From contig NZ_KE387248.1 in assembly GCF_000430785.1 (NCBI RefSeq), positions 1-64,000 of the forward strand: DNA of 64,000 nucleotides, given 5' to 3'. The notes beneath the pieces were generated by a model. The model was not told the DNA's origin and made no database searches. It was given only the letters and a program-made list of their open reading frames with translations. This document shows, piece after piece, positions 48,582 through 58,089 of this stretch. The DNA is from Ectobacillus panaciterrae DSM 19096. Lineage in GTDB: Bacteria; Bacillota; Bacilli; Bacillales; Bacillaceae_G. Made by a program: the position numbers and the translations under genes. Position 1 is the first letter of the stretch, and each line of letters starts with the position of its first letter.

Positions 48582-50033
48582 TTACCATAAACCTAATAAC
48601 TTCCACCAAAGACCGCCAATACCCATCCAAATAATAATATGGATAATCGAAATTAAAAAACCTAGCGACCACCATTTCTGCTGTGTCACATAACCACTTC
48701 CGAAGAACACCGGCGCAGCGCCACTTCCGTAATGCGTCAAACAGCCAAATAAGTTACTGAAGAACGCCAAAATTAAAGCCGATAACAATGGCGGTGCACC
48801 AGCGGCCACAATAACAGATAAAAAGGCTGCATACATCGCACTTACGTGTGCTGTATTACTCGCAAAGAAGTAATGAGAGTAGAAATACACGATGGCTAGT
48901 ATGATTAAAGTTGCCATCCAAGGCATGTGACTAACAGTTCCTTGCATAAGATGACTAAACCAAGGAATCATCCCTAAATCATTTAAGTATGTAGCCATCA
49001 TAACCAGTACAGCAAACCATACTAATGTATCCCAAGCACCCTGTTCTTTTTTAATATCAGACCAGCTAAGCACCTGTGTTAATAAAAGCGTACATAACCC
49101 AATAAATGCAGTTGTTGTTGCATTAATATTTAAGTTTCCGCCAAAAATCCATAGTACGAGCAGTAAAAGGAAAACTCCAATCATATACCACTCTTCTTTT
49201 TTAAGCGGTCCCATTTCATTTAATTTACTTACTGCAATCTCAGAAGCTTCAGGTGTTTCTTTTAATTCTGGCGGATACAATTTATAAATCACAAGAGGGA
49301 TAACAATTAAGCTGATTAAGCCCGGTACGCTGGCTGCCACTGCCCAACCTACCCACGAAATAGTTTTTCCCGTAATTTGCTCCGTCATTTTAACTGCTAG
49401 CGGATTGGCCGCCATTGCGGTGACGAACATTGCCGATGTAATCATATCACCTTGAAACGATACTTTTGTTAAAAAAGCGCCCACTTTACGTTCTGTTCCG
49501 TCACCTGTTCTTGATCCGTAAGTTTCAGAAAGGGAACGAATGATAGGAAGAATAATCCCCCCTGCACGCGCCGTATTCGATGGCATTGCTGGTGATAAAA
49601 GTAAATCACTAACAATTAACGAGTACGATAAGCCGAGCGTTTTCTTACCGAATAAACGAACAAACATATATGCTACCCTTGTTCCTAATCCCGTTTTAAT
49701 AAATCCTCGGGAAATGAAAAATGCAATAACAATCAACCAAATCGTCGTATTTTGAAAGCCGCTTAACGACTTTTCAAGTGTTAATGTATTCGTTAATACG
49801 ATGATAGTTAATGATAAAACAGCGATACTACCTAAAGGTAATGGTTTAATAATAAGACCAATAATAGTCGCCACAAAAATAGCGAACAAATGCCAAGCTT
49901 TCACGTCTAATCCAGACGGCGGTGTAATAAACCATAAAATAAGACCAATTGCTACACAAGTAAGTAATGGAATAAATTTCACTTCGCCTGTCTGTTTCTT
50001 TAAAGTATTGGGCTTCTTTTGTTCTTCAGACAT
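48582..50033 (-). CDS. DASS-family sodium/dicarboxylate (anion) symporter
   Basis: 483 residues with about 11-12 membrane spans. The DASS (SLC13/CitT) motifs are visible: SPAMPSNTARAGGIILPI with the SNT signature, and the second SNT-like SHYFFASNTAHVSAMYAAF near the C-terminus. Likely transports malate, 2-oxoglutarate or related anions; the B. subtilis relative is YflS. It interrupts the usual cymR-rarA adjacency, so it is probably an insertion in this lineage. Terminators flank it. Confidence 0.9.
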   Translation of the reverse strand: MSEEQKKPNTLKKQTGEVKFIPLLTCVAIGLILWFITPPSGLDVKAWHLFAIFVATIIGLIIKPLPLGSIAVLSLTIIVLTNTLTLEKSLSGFQNTTIWLIVIAFFISRGFIKTGLGTRVAYMFVRLFGKKTLGLSYSLIVSDLLLSPAMPSNTARAGGIILPIIRSLSETYGSRTGDGTERKVGAFLTKVSFQGDMITSAMFVTAMAANPLAVKMTEQITGKTISWVGWAVAASVPGLISLIVIPLVIYKLYPPELKETPEASEIAVSKLNEMGPLKKEEWYMIGVFLLLLVLWIFGGNLNINATTTAFIGLCTLLLTQVLSWSDIKKEQGAWDTLVWFAVLVMMATYLNDLGMIPWFSHLMQGTVSHMPWMATLIILAIVYFYSHYFFASNTAHVSAMYAAFLSVIVAAGAPPLLSALILAFFSNLFGCLTHYGSGAAPVFFGSGYVTQQKWWSLGFLISIIHIIIWMGIGGLWWKLLGLW

Positions 50034-50195
50034 GTTGTTTCTCCTTTCGTATTTTACAGAATTAGTACTAGTAATATGCTCTGCTCATTACATTTTTTAT
50101 GAATTGTGAATAAATGAGCATACTCTTATCTTATCATACTTCAACTGACAATGCCTCTTCATTTGGTCAGATGTCATAAAACAGACGATTCCTAA

Positions 50196-50236
50196 AAAAG
50201 AAAAGCATGCGAAATTAGTTTCACATGCTTTTCTCT
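50196..50236. terminator. Terminator between rarA and the DASS gene
   Basis: AGAAAAGCATG-type arms (AGAAAAGCATGCGAAATTAG and TTTCACATGCTTTTCT) form a strong stem, T-rich on the plus strand and usable in both directions. Confidence 0.65.
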
Positions 50237-50343
50237 AGCTGTTGAGAAGGAGAATCCCTCTCTAATCGTAAAAAACAGCAACCAAAGGGCGGTAGTCACA
50301 GCCAATGAAATTGATGGGGAGGGAAAAGCAACATTGCATTTAT

Positions 50344-50533
50344 CTATATATGAGTGAATGATAATTTCGACATAGGAAACGCTGCTATACAGAACAAAAG
50401 GCAGCCTGCACGCGCTTTCTCTCTATGGTTTGCCCTTGTATGGGGCAGGAAAAGGATTTGACCGCTTCTATGCTCCGCCAGATGCTCTTTCCCCACTATA
50501 AAAAGACGGTTTTTTTTATTCACTTGTATATAG
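50344..50533 (+). repeat. MITE-like repeat, copy E (190 bp)
   Basis: CTATATATGAGTGAAT left end and ATTCACTTGTATATAG right end, matching at 14 of 16 terminal positions when inverted. Carries CAGAACAAAAGGCAGCCTGC, the GGTTTGCCCTTGTATGGGGC module and TATGCTCCGCC. Lies next to the rarA stop codon. Copy F, in opposite orientation, is upstream of rarA, so the pair brackets it. Confidence 0.88.
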
Positions 50534-50539
50534 ATAGGC

Positions 50540-51826
50540 TTATTTATTTTCCCTCATCTCACGCAATTTCAAATAGATAGCTCCTAATGTCTTTTCTTTT
50601 CCAGCCTCTTTTGGATAATAATATTGTCGGTCTTTCAGTTCATCTGGTAGATACTGCTGATTGACCCATCCTCCAAAACTACCCAAAGGGTGATCATGCG
50701 GATAGATATATCCTATACCGTGTCCAAGCTTTTTCGCGCTGCCATAATGACTATCTTTTAAATGAGCAGGAATATCATAATGGGCACCATTTCGGACATC
50801 TTCTAACGCTTTGTCTATGGCAAGGTAACTTGAATTTGATTTTGCTGATAGACACATTTCAATTACAATATTCGCAAGGATGATACGAGCTTCAGGAAAG
50901 CCGACAGCTTTACTAGCCTCACATGCTAGATATGTCTTATACCCCATGTCCGATGCCAGTCCGCAGTCCTCATAAGCAATTACAATCAATCTTCGACAAA
51001 TACTTGTTAAATCTCCAGCTTCGATCAGGCGTGCAAGATAATGGAGGGCTCCATTCGTATCACTGCCACGTATAGCCTTTTGGAGACCTGAAAGTACATT
51101 AAAATGAGCTGAACCACCTTTATCATGAGAAAATCCCTTGTTCACCAAAAACTCCTGTATGGTCCCATCCTTAATGTGATATGTATCATTTTCCACTTCG
51201 GAAGCATACACAATGTCCTCTAATAAGTTTAGTGAAGCTCGTACATCACCGTTTGTACCGTTTGCGATTCTTTCTAGCTGTTCTTCCGCAATTTCAATCG
51301 ATAAATTCCCTAATCCTCGTTCCACGTCTTTCAACGCCCTCTTCAACACCGTGATGATGTCAGAAGGAGAGATAGGCTTCAATTGTTTAATTTGATTGCA
51401 ACGACTTCGTATGGCAGGATTTACGTCATGAAACGGATTTTCTGTTGTTGCTCCGATTAATGTCACTAAGCCGCTCTCCACATGAGAAAGAAGATAATCC
51501 TGTTGAGCTTTCGTAAACCGATGAATTTCATCGAGGAAAAGAAGAATACCGTTATACATTTTTGCTTCACTTACAACTTGTTCAATATCTTTTTTTCCTG
51601 CAGTCGTCGCATTTAGCGCAATGAAATGCTTCTTTGCAGAGCCTGCAATTGCATACGCCATGGATGTCTTACCAATACCAGGCTCACCATATAGCAACAT
51701 AGAAGGGACATGCCCTTGTTGGATCATACGATAAAATGCTGTAGTCGGAGCAATGATATGTTCTTGTCCAATTACCTCATCCAAAGTTCTAGGGCGCATA
51801 CGATAAGCAAGAGGTTTATTTTCCAC
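50540..51826 (-). CDS. rarA: Replication-associated recombination protein RarA
   Basis: AAA+ ATPase of the MgsA/WRNIP1 family acting at stalled replication forks. 428 residues: RPRTLDEVIGQEHI, Walker A YGEPGIGKTSMAYAI, Walker B ILLFLDEIHRFTKAQQD, the sensor in LIGATTENPF, and the C-terminal tetramerisation domain (GSDTNGALHYLARLIEAGD). Solo gene with MITE copies on both sides and a 21-bp repeat array about 180 bp upstream. Confidence 0.95.
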   Translation of the reverse strand: MENKPLAYRMRPRTLDEVIGQEHIIAPTTAFYRMIQQGHVPSMLLYGEPGIGKTSMAYAIAGSAKKHFIALNATTAGKKDIEQVVSEAKMYNGILLFLDEIHRFTKAQQDYLLSHVESGLVTLIGATTENPFHDVNPAIRSRCNQIKQLKPISPSDIITVLKRALKDVERGLGNLSIEIAEEQLERIANGTNGDVRASLNLLEDIVYASEVENDTYHIKDGTIQEFLVNKGFSHDKGGSAHFNVLSGLQKAIRGSDTNGALHYLARLIEAGDLTSICRRLIVIAYEDCGLASDMGYKTYLACEASKAVGFPEARIILANIVIEMCLSAKSNSSYLAIDKALEDVRNGAHYDIPAHLKDSHYGSAKKLGHGIGYIYPHDHPLGSFGGWVNQQYLPDELKDRQYYYPKEAGKEKTLGAIYLKLREMRENK

Positions 51827-52002
51827 TTTGCCATCCTCCTTGCTTAATTAGTCTGATTTCTTTTATTGTACTATTAAACAAGTAAATAGTAATTTATAAT
51901 GTATCATCCTTATCATATCCAACCTTCTTCTGACACTAAGTTATCTATATATAACTGACTAGTTTCTTCAACATTTCATGCTACATCTCTCAACTTGCAC
52001 CG

Positions 52003-52096
52003 TTTACTATCCAACTTGAACCATTTACTATCCGAAATGATGCATTTACTATCCAATTTGGACCATTTACTATCCAAATTCACACATTTACTATCC
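52003..52096. repeat. Iteron-like array, five repeats at exact 21-bp spacing
   Basis: TTTACTATCC begins at 52003, 52024, 52045, 52066 and 52087, a constant 21 bp. The unit is roughly CCATTTACTATCCAAxTTxxx, with variable last bases (one copy has TATCCGAA). Non-coding, between rarA and MITE copy F. Spacing equal to two helical turns would place bound proteins on one face of the DNA. Confidence 0.85.
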
Positions 52097-52130
52097 AAAC
52101 TTCAACTGTATGCTAAATCTATAAGTCAGT

Positions 52131-52313
52131 TATATATACAAGTGAATAAAAAAACCGTCTTTTTATAGTGGGGAGAGATCATCCGGCGACGTGCAGAAGC
52201 GGTTAGACCTTTGGTTCATGCAAGGGTAAACCAGAGAGAGGAAGCGAGTGCAGGCTGCCTTTTGTTCTGTATAGCAGCAGTTCATATGACTAAATTATAA
52301 ATCATCTATATAG
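52131..52313 (-). repeat. MITE-like repeat, copy F (183 bp)
   Basis: Inverted orientation. Starts TATATACAAGTGAATAAAAA and ends ATAAATCATCTATATAG. A mosaic: the right part matches copy C (CATCCGGCGACGTGCAGAAG), the left part copies D and E (GGCTGCCTTTTGTTCTGTAT). Confidence 0.82.
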
Positions 52314-52334
52314 ATGATTAGATAAAAGTATTTT

Positions 52335-52390
52335 TTCGCGGGTGGGGCTAGAGCATCCGCATGTAGAAGCGATCAAACCTTTCAAGATGT
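52335..52390 (-). repeat. Degenerate MITE module
   Basis: GTGGGGCTAGAGCATCCGCA followed by TGTAGAAGCGATCAAACCTT resembles GTGGGGAGAGATCATCCGGC...GCAGAAGCGGTCAAACCTTT of copy G, but lacks ends. Probably an old copy. Confidence 0.5.
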
Positions 52391-52513
52391 CCACCCTAGG
52401 CACGGATTTTATTTTATTCGCGTCAACAAGGAAATGCCGTTTTCACAGAAAATATGTACCTGTGTTGCATGCGTATATGGGATGAGATTGGATATATCGG
52501 AAAATTAAGATGG

Positions 52514-52571
52514 ATTTATCATAAATTAGGCGAGAATGCCCCCACTTCAAGCGGAAGCGAGTAAGTGGGGG
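52514..52571 (+). mobile_element. Orphan IS605-family end with hairpin
   Basis: TTTATCATAAATTAGGCGAG and the hairpin CCCCCACTT (52539-52547) / AAGTGGGGG (52563-52571) match the end beside tnpB at 189-256 but with a shorter loop. No tnpA or tnpB follows. It is a solitary left end or a palindrome-associated non-autonomous element. Confidence 0.6.
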
Positions 52572-52853
52572 AGGTTCATATAACAGATAGGCTTTCTTTT
52601 AGCACATTTAAAAGATGTGCATTATAAAGGGCAGAAGCGCTCGGGCGAGGAATAGGTTATATTCGCATGATTACGAAAACGGCTGGATGCTGCACTGATA
52701 CAATCAAAAACAAAACATATTGCCGAGAGAAACAGGAAAATTCGAGCAGGCGCTCGCAGCGGTATATAAGAATCTGCAAAACTCGAAAAAATAGTATAAA
52801 ATCTCGGGCCTGGGACAATATAAGCAAAAAACATCCGCATTGGAGGTTTTACT
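52572..52853. other. rsfA upstream region
   Basis: About 280 bp between the IS605 end and rsfA. GTATA (52794-52798) and GGACAATAT (52813-52821), 14 bp apart, resemble a forespore (sigma-F/G) promoter, with a spacer slightly shorter than usual. A short open frame here overlaps rsfA and looks spurious. Confidence 0.4.
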
Positions 52854-53495
52854 ATGAAAATGCGCCAAGATGCTTGGACCTCAGAAGATGATTTGCTTTT
52901 AGCGGAAACGGTATTGTGCCACATTCGGGAAGGCAGCACGCAACTGAAGGCGTTTGATGAAGTAGGCGATGCGTTGAACCGCACATCGGCTGCGTGCGGC
53001 TTTCGCTGGAATGCAGAGGTGCGCCAGCAATATGAGGAAGCTGTACAAATTGCCAAAAAACAGCGCAAGGAAATGAAGCGTGCGCTTGCGCATGAACAAA
53101 AACAAAAGATCACCCTTGTACAGCCTAGTGAACAAATTGTCATTGATGCAGAGTTTTCGGAAGAAATTCTTCCTTCTGTCTCGTCTCTTTCGATGACAGA
53201 TGTGATTCGGTATTTACAAGAATTTCAGCATGAAACGAGAGATATAATCCGGATACAGACGGAAAACGATATACTGAAACGCGAAAACGAAGAATTGAAA
53301 AAGCAGCACGAAGATCTTCAGAAGAAGCTTGAGAGACTCCTGCAGCAGCAAGATATGATTCAAGAAGACTATCAAAATTTGGTGCGCATCATGGACCGCG
53401 CACGAAAAATGGTATTGCTTGATGAACCGGATGATCGAATTGCTCCTATTTTTAAAATGGACAAAAACGGTAACTTAGAAATTATTTCACAATAA
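52854..53495 (+). CDS. rsfA: Prespore-specific regulator RsfA
   Basis: 213 residues. N-terminal Myb/SANT-like DNA-binding segment (RQDAWTSEDDLLLAETVLCH ... GDALNRTSAACGFRWNAEVR), then a linker and a long coiled coil (about 125-185, RENEELKKQHEDLQKKLERL). In B. subtilis RsfA is made in the forespore under sigma-F and tunes sigma-F genes. Start ATG behind TTGGAGG. MITE copy G begins at its stop codon, so the native 3' flank is replaced. Confidence 0.92.
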   Translation: MKMRQDAWTSEDDLLLAETVLCHIREGSTQLKAFDEVGDALNRTSAACGFRWNAEVRQQYEEAVQIAKKQRKEMKRALAHEQKQKITLVQPSEQIVIDAEFSEEILPSVSSLSMTDVIRYLQEFQHETRDIIRIQTENDILKRENEELKKQHEDLQKKLERLLQQQDMIQEDYQNLVRIMDRARKMVLLDEPDDRIAPIFKMDKNGNLEIISQ

Positions 53496-53664
53496 AAAAA
53501 CCGTCTTTTTATAGTGGGGAGAGATCATCCGGCGACGTGCAGAAGCGGTCAAACCTTTGTAGTGGTTCATGCAAGGGTAAACCAGAGAGAAGAAGCATAT
53601 CATACTCCCTTTTGGCTGCACATAGTACATGGACATGTCGAATTTATCATTCACTCATATATAA
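53493..53664 (-). repeat. MITE-like repeat, copy G (about 172 bp)
   Basis: Inverted orientation. One terminus is trimmed (starts AATAAAAAAACCGTC instead of CTATATACAAGTGAATAAAA) and fused to the rsfA stop codon; the other is intact (ATTCACTCATATATA). Body nearly identical to copy C. Confidence 0.85.
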
Positions 53665-53687
53665 GCACGGGTATTCTCGGCTAAAAA

Positions 53688-53720
53688 TGATAAAAGCTCC
53701 TTCCGTTGAAGGAGCTTTTA
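53688..53720. terminator. Terminator of tcdA
   Basis: ATGATAAAAGCTCCTTCC / GGAGCTTTTATCAT, a long perfect stem with T-rich flanks, immediately beyond the tcdA stop. The upstream GTATTCTCGGCTAAAAATGA faintly resembles the IS605 flank. Confidence 0.8.
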
Positions 53721-54488
53721 TCATTCTTGCCCTACGCGGCTTACTTTCACATCTTTTAGCAACTGGCGCACTACATAACTTGTCATAATCAATCCTGCTA
53801 CAGATGGCACAAATGCGTTTGAAGACGGCGGCAATTTCGCTTTGCGAATCTTCGCGTTTTCATCCGGCACGATTTCTTTGCGAATCTCTTCACGGATGAC
53901 AATCGGGCTTTCATCAGAGAAGACAACTTTTACGCCTTTTTTAATGCCTTCTTTACGAAGCCGTGTACGAACGACCTTCGCAATTGGGTCTGTATGTGTT
54001 TTAGAAATATCAGCAATTTGGAAACGTGTCGGATCCATTTTGTTCGCTGCGCCCATGCTGGAGATAATCGGAATTTTACGCTTTAAGCATTCTTTAATCA
54101 AATGAATTTTGTATGAAATGGTATCAGAAGCATCGATGACATAATCCAATCCGTAAGAGAAAAACTCTTCGTATGTTTCTTCTGTATAAAACATCTTGAG
54201 GGCAATCACTTCGCAATCCGGATTAATGTCCAAAATGCGCGCCTTCATCAAATCCACTTTTGACTGCCCGACCGTAGATAACAACGCATGCACTTGCCGG
54301 TTTACATTCGTGATATCTACTACGTCCTTATCTACAAGCACAAGTCGACCCACACCGGAACGAGCCAATGCTTCAGCAGAAAAGGAACCAACGCCTCCGA
54401 TTCCCAATACGCCGACTGTACTGTTTTTTAATATTTCAAGTCCTTCTTTCCCGAAGGCCAATTCATTACGAGAAAATTGATGTAACAT
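53721..54488 (-). CDS. tcdA: tRNA threonylcarbamoyladenosine dehydratase
   Basis: 255 residues, E1/MoeB/ThiF-like. VGVLGIGGVGSFSAEALARS is the nucleotide-binding loop; DVVDITNVNRQVHAL the adenylate site. Converts t6A37 to cyclic t6A in ANN-decoding tRNAs. B. subtilis YrvM. Start ATG 54488 behind GGGGGTGTACGAG; seven more codons are open upstream. B. subtilis has 6S RNA beside this gene, but none is visible here. Confidence 0.92.
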   Translation of the reverse strand: MLHQFSRNELAFGKEGLEILKNSTVGVLGIGGVGSFSAEALARSGVGRLVLVDKDVVDITNVNRQVHALLSTVGQSKVDLMKARILDINPDCEVIALKMFYTEETYEEFFSYGLDYVIDASDTISYKIHLIKECLKRKIPIISSMGAANKMDPTRFQIADISKTHTDPIAKVVRTRLRKEGIKKGVKVVFSDESPIVIREEIRKEIVPDENAKIRKAKLPPSSNAFVPSVAGLIMTSYVVRQLLKDVKVSRVGQE

Positions 54489-54603
54489 ACTCGTACACCC
54501 CCACTGCAAAATAGTCCAATTTGTATTCTACCTTCTTTTCCTACTATTTGTATAGAAAATGTTATGAAATCCGTGAGAAAAATTGAGCACGTACAAAATT
54601 CTT

Positions 54604-54630
54604 TATATATATAAATGATTTATAATTTCT
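54604..54630 (+). repeat. MITE left-end remnant
   Basis: ATATATATAAATGATTTATAATTTC matches the first 25 or so bases of copy D (CTATATAAATGATTTATAAT) and then diverges. Too short to be more than a remnant. Confidence 0.45.
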
Positions 54631-54639
54631 TATCATTTC

Positions 54640-54678
54640 AAAAAAAACCTATGTGAGCTTAGTATACCCACATAGGCG
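54640..54678 (-). terminator. Terminator of hisS-aspS
   Basis: CCTATGTG / CACATAGG stem followed by TTTTTTTT on the minus strand, 15 bp beyond the aspS stop. Confidence 0.82.
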
Positions 54679-54689
54679 AAGGTTGAATG

Positions 54690-56465
54690 TTATTCTTTTT
54701 CCGTTACCTTCAATTGCAGATGAAGCTCATCTAATTGTGCTGCCGCCACTTCACCCGGTGCATCCGTCAACACACAGCTTGCGCTTGCCGTTTTCGGGAA
54801 TGCGATTGTATCACGAAGGTTTGTGCTTCCTGCAAGAAGCATAACAAGGCGGTCCAATCCTAATGCGATACCGCCGTGCGGAGGCGTGCCGTATTCAAAC
54901 GCTTCTAACAAGAATCCGAACTGCGCTTGCGCTTCTTCTTGTGTGAAGCCGAGCAATTGGAACATTTTTTCTTGTACATCGCGCTCATAAATACGCAAAG
55001 AACCGCCGCCAAGCTCATAGCCATTTAATACAAGGTCATATGCTTGTGCACGTACTTGAGCTGGATTCGTATCCAATAAAGGAAGATCTTCGCGGAACGG
55101 CATTGTAAATGGATGGTGTGCCGCGAAATAACGGCCTTCTTCTTCATCGTACTCAAGAAGCGGCCAGTCTGTCACCCACAGGAAGTTGAACTTGCTTTCA
55201 TCAATCAATTGCAGCTCTTTTCCAAGCTTTAAGCGAAGCGCTCCTAAGCTGCCTGCCACAACATTTTTCTTATCAGCCACAAACAGTAACAAGTCTCCTG
55301 CTTCCGCCTCTAATAAACTTATAATAGTTGCGCTGTCTTCTTCGTTAAAGAATTTTGCAATCGGTCCTTTTAAACCGTCTGCTTCAACCTTCAACCATGC
55401 AAGACCTTTTGCGCCGTAAATCTTCACGAAATCTGTTAATGCATCAATATCTTTGCGGGAATATTTGTCCGCTGCGTCTTTTGCATTAATCGCTTTTACT
55501 TGTCCGCCGCTTTCCACTGCGCTTGTAAATACTTTAAAACCGCAGCCTGCTGCGAACTCGGATAAGTCGGTCAATTCCATCGCAAATCGCGTATCCGGCT
55601 TGTCAGAACCGTAGCGTCCCATCGCTTCATCGTATGTCATACGAGGGAATGGAGCGGTAACATCAAGACCTTTCGCTTCTTTCATAACACCCGCCATCAT
55701 CGTTTCCATCATACCGATCAGCTCTTCCTGTGTAAGGAATGACGTCTCAATATCGATTTGCGTAAATTCCGGCTGACGGTCCGCACGCAAATCTTCATCA
55801 CGGAAGCAGCGCGCCACTTGATAATAACGCTCAAAGCCGCCGACCATCAGAAGCTGTTTGAAAATTTGCGGTGATTGCGGAAGCGCGTAAAATTCACCTG
55901 GATGCACACGGCTCGGTACTAAGTAGTCCCGCGCGCCTTCTGGTGTACTCTTCGTTAAAATCGGTGTTTCTACCTCTAAAAAGCCTTCTCCGTCTAAGAA
56001 ATCACGCATTGCTTTCGTTACCTTATGACGAAGTTTAAACGTTTCTAGCATAGCAGGACGGCGCAGATCCAAGTAACGATACTTTAAACGAACATCCTCT
56101 GATACATCCGTTCTATCTGCAATTGCAAATGGAGGTGTTTTCGCTGTATTTACAATTTTTACGTCTGTTGCTTGTACTTCAATATAGCCGGTTGCTATGT
56201 TTTTATTTACCTGTCCTGCCGTACGCTCTACGACTGTACCTTCTACATGCAGTACGTACTCATTGCGAATTGCTTCTGCAAGCTTCAAAGCTTCTTCAGA
56301 AAATTCCGGATTGAAAACGACTTGTACAATACCCGTACGGTCGCGCATATCAATAAAAATCAGACCGCCTAAATCTCTTCGTGTTTGCACCCAGCCCTTC
56401 AGCTGTATTTTACTTCCAACATCCTGTAACGTTACTTCTCCGCAGTAATGCGTTCTCTCTGCCAT
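54690..56465 (-). CDS. aspS: Aspartyl-tRNA synthetase
   Basis: 591 residues, class II. N-terminal OB fold ([20 protein letters not shown]), motif 2 in [18 protein letters not shown], the bacterial GAD insertion (about 290-420) and motif 3 [16 protein letters not shown]. 12 bp after hisS, so both depend on the hisS T-box leader. Confidence 0.97.
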   Translation of the reverse strand: MAERTHYCGEVTLQDVGSKIQLKGWVQTRRDLGGLIFIDMRDRTGIVQVVFNPEFSEEALKLAEAIRNEYVLHVEGTVVERTAGQVNKNIATGYIEVQATDVKIVNTAKTPPFAIADRTDVSEDVRLKYRYLDLRRPAMLETFKLRHKVTKAMRDFLDGEGFLEVETPILTKSTPEGARDYLVPSRVHPGEFYALPQSPQIFKQLLMVGGFERYYQVARCFRDEDLRADRQPEFTQIDIETSFLTQEELIGMMETMMAGVMKEAKGLDVTAPFPRMTYDEAMGRYGSDKPDTRFAMELTDLSEFAAGCGFKVFTSAVESGGQVKAINAKDAADKYSRKDIDALTDFVKIYGAKGLAWLKVEADGLKGPIAKFFNEEDSATIISLLEAEAGDLLLFVADKKNVVAGSLGALRLKLGKELQLIDESKFNFLWVTDWPLLEYDEEEGRYFAAHHPFTMPFREDLPLLDTNPAQVRAQAYDLVLNGYELGGGSLRIYERDVQEKMFQLLGFTQEEAQAQFGFLLEAFEYGTPPHGGIALGLDRLVMLLAGSTNLRDTIAFPKTASASCVLTDAPGEVAAAQLDELHLQLKVTEKE

Positions 56466-56477
56466 TCTGTTCTCCTC

Positions 56478-57749
56478 CTACAATACCTTTTCTGCTACAT
56501 AAGAGACAAATGCATCCAAAGCAATCTCTTCTTGTTCCCCGGTGTTCATATCCTTAAGGTTGATGATACCTTGTTCTAATTCATTATCTCCAAGCACTGC
56601 CACATATTTAGCGTTAAAACGGTCAGCCGCTTTAAATTGCGCTTTTACTTTGCGGTCTAAATAATCTTTTTCTGCTGTTAAACCTGCTTTGCGCAGTTCA
56701 TACACAAATTTTGCTGCTGCATCCTTCGCTTTTTCCCCTAAAGCCACTACATAACAGTCCAGCTTAGATGAAAGCGGCAGCTCGATGCCTTCTGCCTGCA
56801 GTGCCATTAATAAACGCTCGATGCTTAATGCAAAACCGATTCCCGGCGTTTCCGGCCCACCGATTTCCTGTACTAAACCGTTATAGCGGCCGCCGCCGCT
56901 GAGCGTTGTAATTGCACCGAATCCTTTCGCTTCACTCATGATTTCAAACACAGTATGCTGGTAATAATCTAAACCGCGCACAAGATTTGGATCCTTTTCA
57001 AACGGAATACCCATCATCGTTAAGAGCTCTTGCACTTTTTCATAATATGCTTGTGAGCTTTCATTCAAGTATTCTGTAATAGAAGGCGCTGATTTCATCA
57101 GTTCATGCTCACGATCTTTTTTACAATCAAGAATGCGAAGCGGATTTTTATGCAAACGCTCCTGACAGTCGTTGCAGAACTCCCCAATGCGCGGTGCAAA
57201 GTGATTCACAAGCGCTTCACGGTGCACTTTACGGCTTTCTGTATCACCAAGGCTATTCAGCACAAGCTTTACGCTCTTTAGCCCAAGTCCTTTGTAGAAA
57301 TCCATCGCAAGCGCAATTACTTCTGCGTCAATGGCAGGATCATTGCTCCCGAGCGCTTCAATTCCAAATTGTACGAACTGACGATAACGCCCGGATTGCG
57401 GTCTTTCATAACGAAACATCGGTCCAATATAAAATAGCTTAGTCGGCTGTGCTGCATTGCCATACATTTTATTCTCTACATAGGAACGAACAACAGACGC
57501 TGTTCCCTCAGGACGCAATGTCAAGCTGCGCTCTCCGCGGTCTTCAAACGTGTACATCTCTTTTTGAACGATATCCGTCGTATCCCCTACACCGCGCAAA
57601 AACAATTCCGTATGTTCAAAAATCGGTGTGCGGATTTCTTTATAGTTATAACGACGGCAAATATCGCGTGCTTGTCCTTCGATATATTGCCATAGCTCAA
57701 CCGTTCCAGGGAGGATATCTTGTGTTCCTCTTGGAATTTGAATAGACAT
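56478..57749 (-). CDS. hisS: Histidyl-tRNA synthetase
   Basis: 423 residues, class [12 protein letters not shown] opening, motif 2 [20 protein letters not shown], the histidine-binding [14 protein letters not shown] and motif 3 [12 protein letters not shown], plus anticodon domain. First gene of hisS-aspS, behind a T-box leader. Confidence 0.97.
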   Translation of the reverse strand: MSIQIPRGTQDILPGTVELWQYIEGQARDICRRYNYKEIRTPIFEHTELFLRGVGDTTDIVQKEMYTFEDRGERSLTLRPEGTASVVRSYVENKMYGNAAQPTKLFYIGPMFRYERPQSGRYRQFVQFGIEALGSNDPAIDAEVIALAMDFYKGLGLKSVKLVLNSLGDTESRKVHREALVNHFAPRIGEFCNDCQERLHKNPLRILDCKKDREHELMKSAPSITEYLNESSQAYYEKVQELLTMMGIPFEKDPNLVRGLDYYQHTVFEIMSEAKGFGAITTLSGGGRYNGLVQEIGGPETPGIGFALSIERLLMALQAEGIELPLSSKLDCYVVALGEKAKDAAAKFVYELRKAGLTAEKDYLDRKVKAQFKAADRFNAKYVAVLGDNELEQGIINLKDMNTGEQEEIALDAFVSYVAEKVL

Positions 57750-57781
57750 GGTGTTTCCTCCTCTTCGTTTCTGTACAAAAT

Positions 57782-58045
57782 AAAAAAACTCCCGTTCCTA
57801 CTGTAACAGTAGGGACGAGAGTTTAATACCCGTGGTGCCACCCTAATTGAAGCATATCGCTTCCACTTTTTCAGTAACGCCTGAACGCGTTCTTCTCCTA
57901 CTCGAATTTCAGAGAGAAACCTCCGGAGTGTTCCTTCAACAAGTCATCATGCAGGAACGCTTTCAGCCCGGGGCATTCCTTCTCTTTTCATGTGGAATCT
58001 TATTTACTGTTCTCCATCATCAGTTGATTATATAGCTGTAAAAAC
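57782..58045 (-). ncRNA. T-box leader of hisS-aspS
   Basis: GGGTGGCACCACGGG (about 57828-57843, minus strand) is the T-box; the terminator ACTCTCGTCCCTACTG / CAGTAGGAACGGGAGT with TTTTTTT lies at 57784-57824. The upstream stem I region extends to about 58040. A promoter stands just before it. Should respond to uncharged tRNA-His or tRNA-Asp; the specifier was not assigned. Confidence 0.93.
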
Positions 58046-58060
58046 ATGAATTTGTTTATT

Positions 58061-58089
58061 AATATACGTTTCTTGTGTACTCTTGTCAA
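58061..58089 (-). promoter_or_regulatory. Promoter of hisS-aspS leader
   Basis: TTGACA (58084-58089), 17-bp spacer, TATATT (58061-58066) on the minus strand. The -35 hexamer contains the TGA stop codon of yrzK, so the gene end and the promoter share bases. Confidence 0.8.

Noticed and set aside
52003-52096. CRISPR array
   Set aside because: Repeat unit is 21 bp with no distinct spacers of 30 bp or more and no cas genes nearby.
52667-52891. 74-codon frame before rsfA
   Set aside because: It overlaps the rsfA start in another frame, lacks a ribosome site and matches nothing.
54489-54689. 6S RNA gene expected between tcdA and aspS
   Set aside because: The gap is only 200 bp, AT-rich, and shows no long 6S-like stem or central bubble; only a MITE remnant and terminator are visible.
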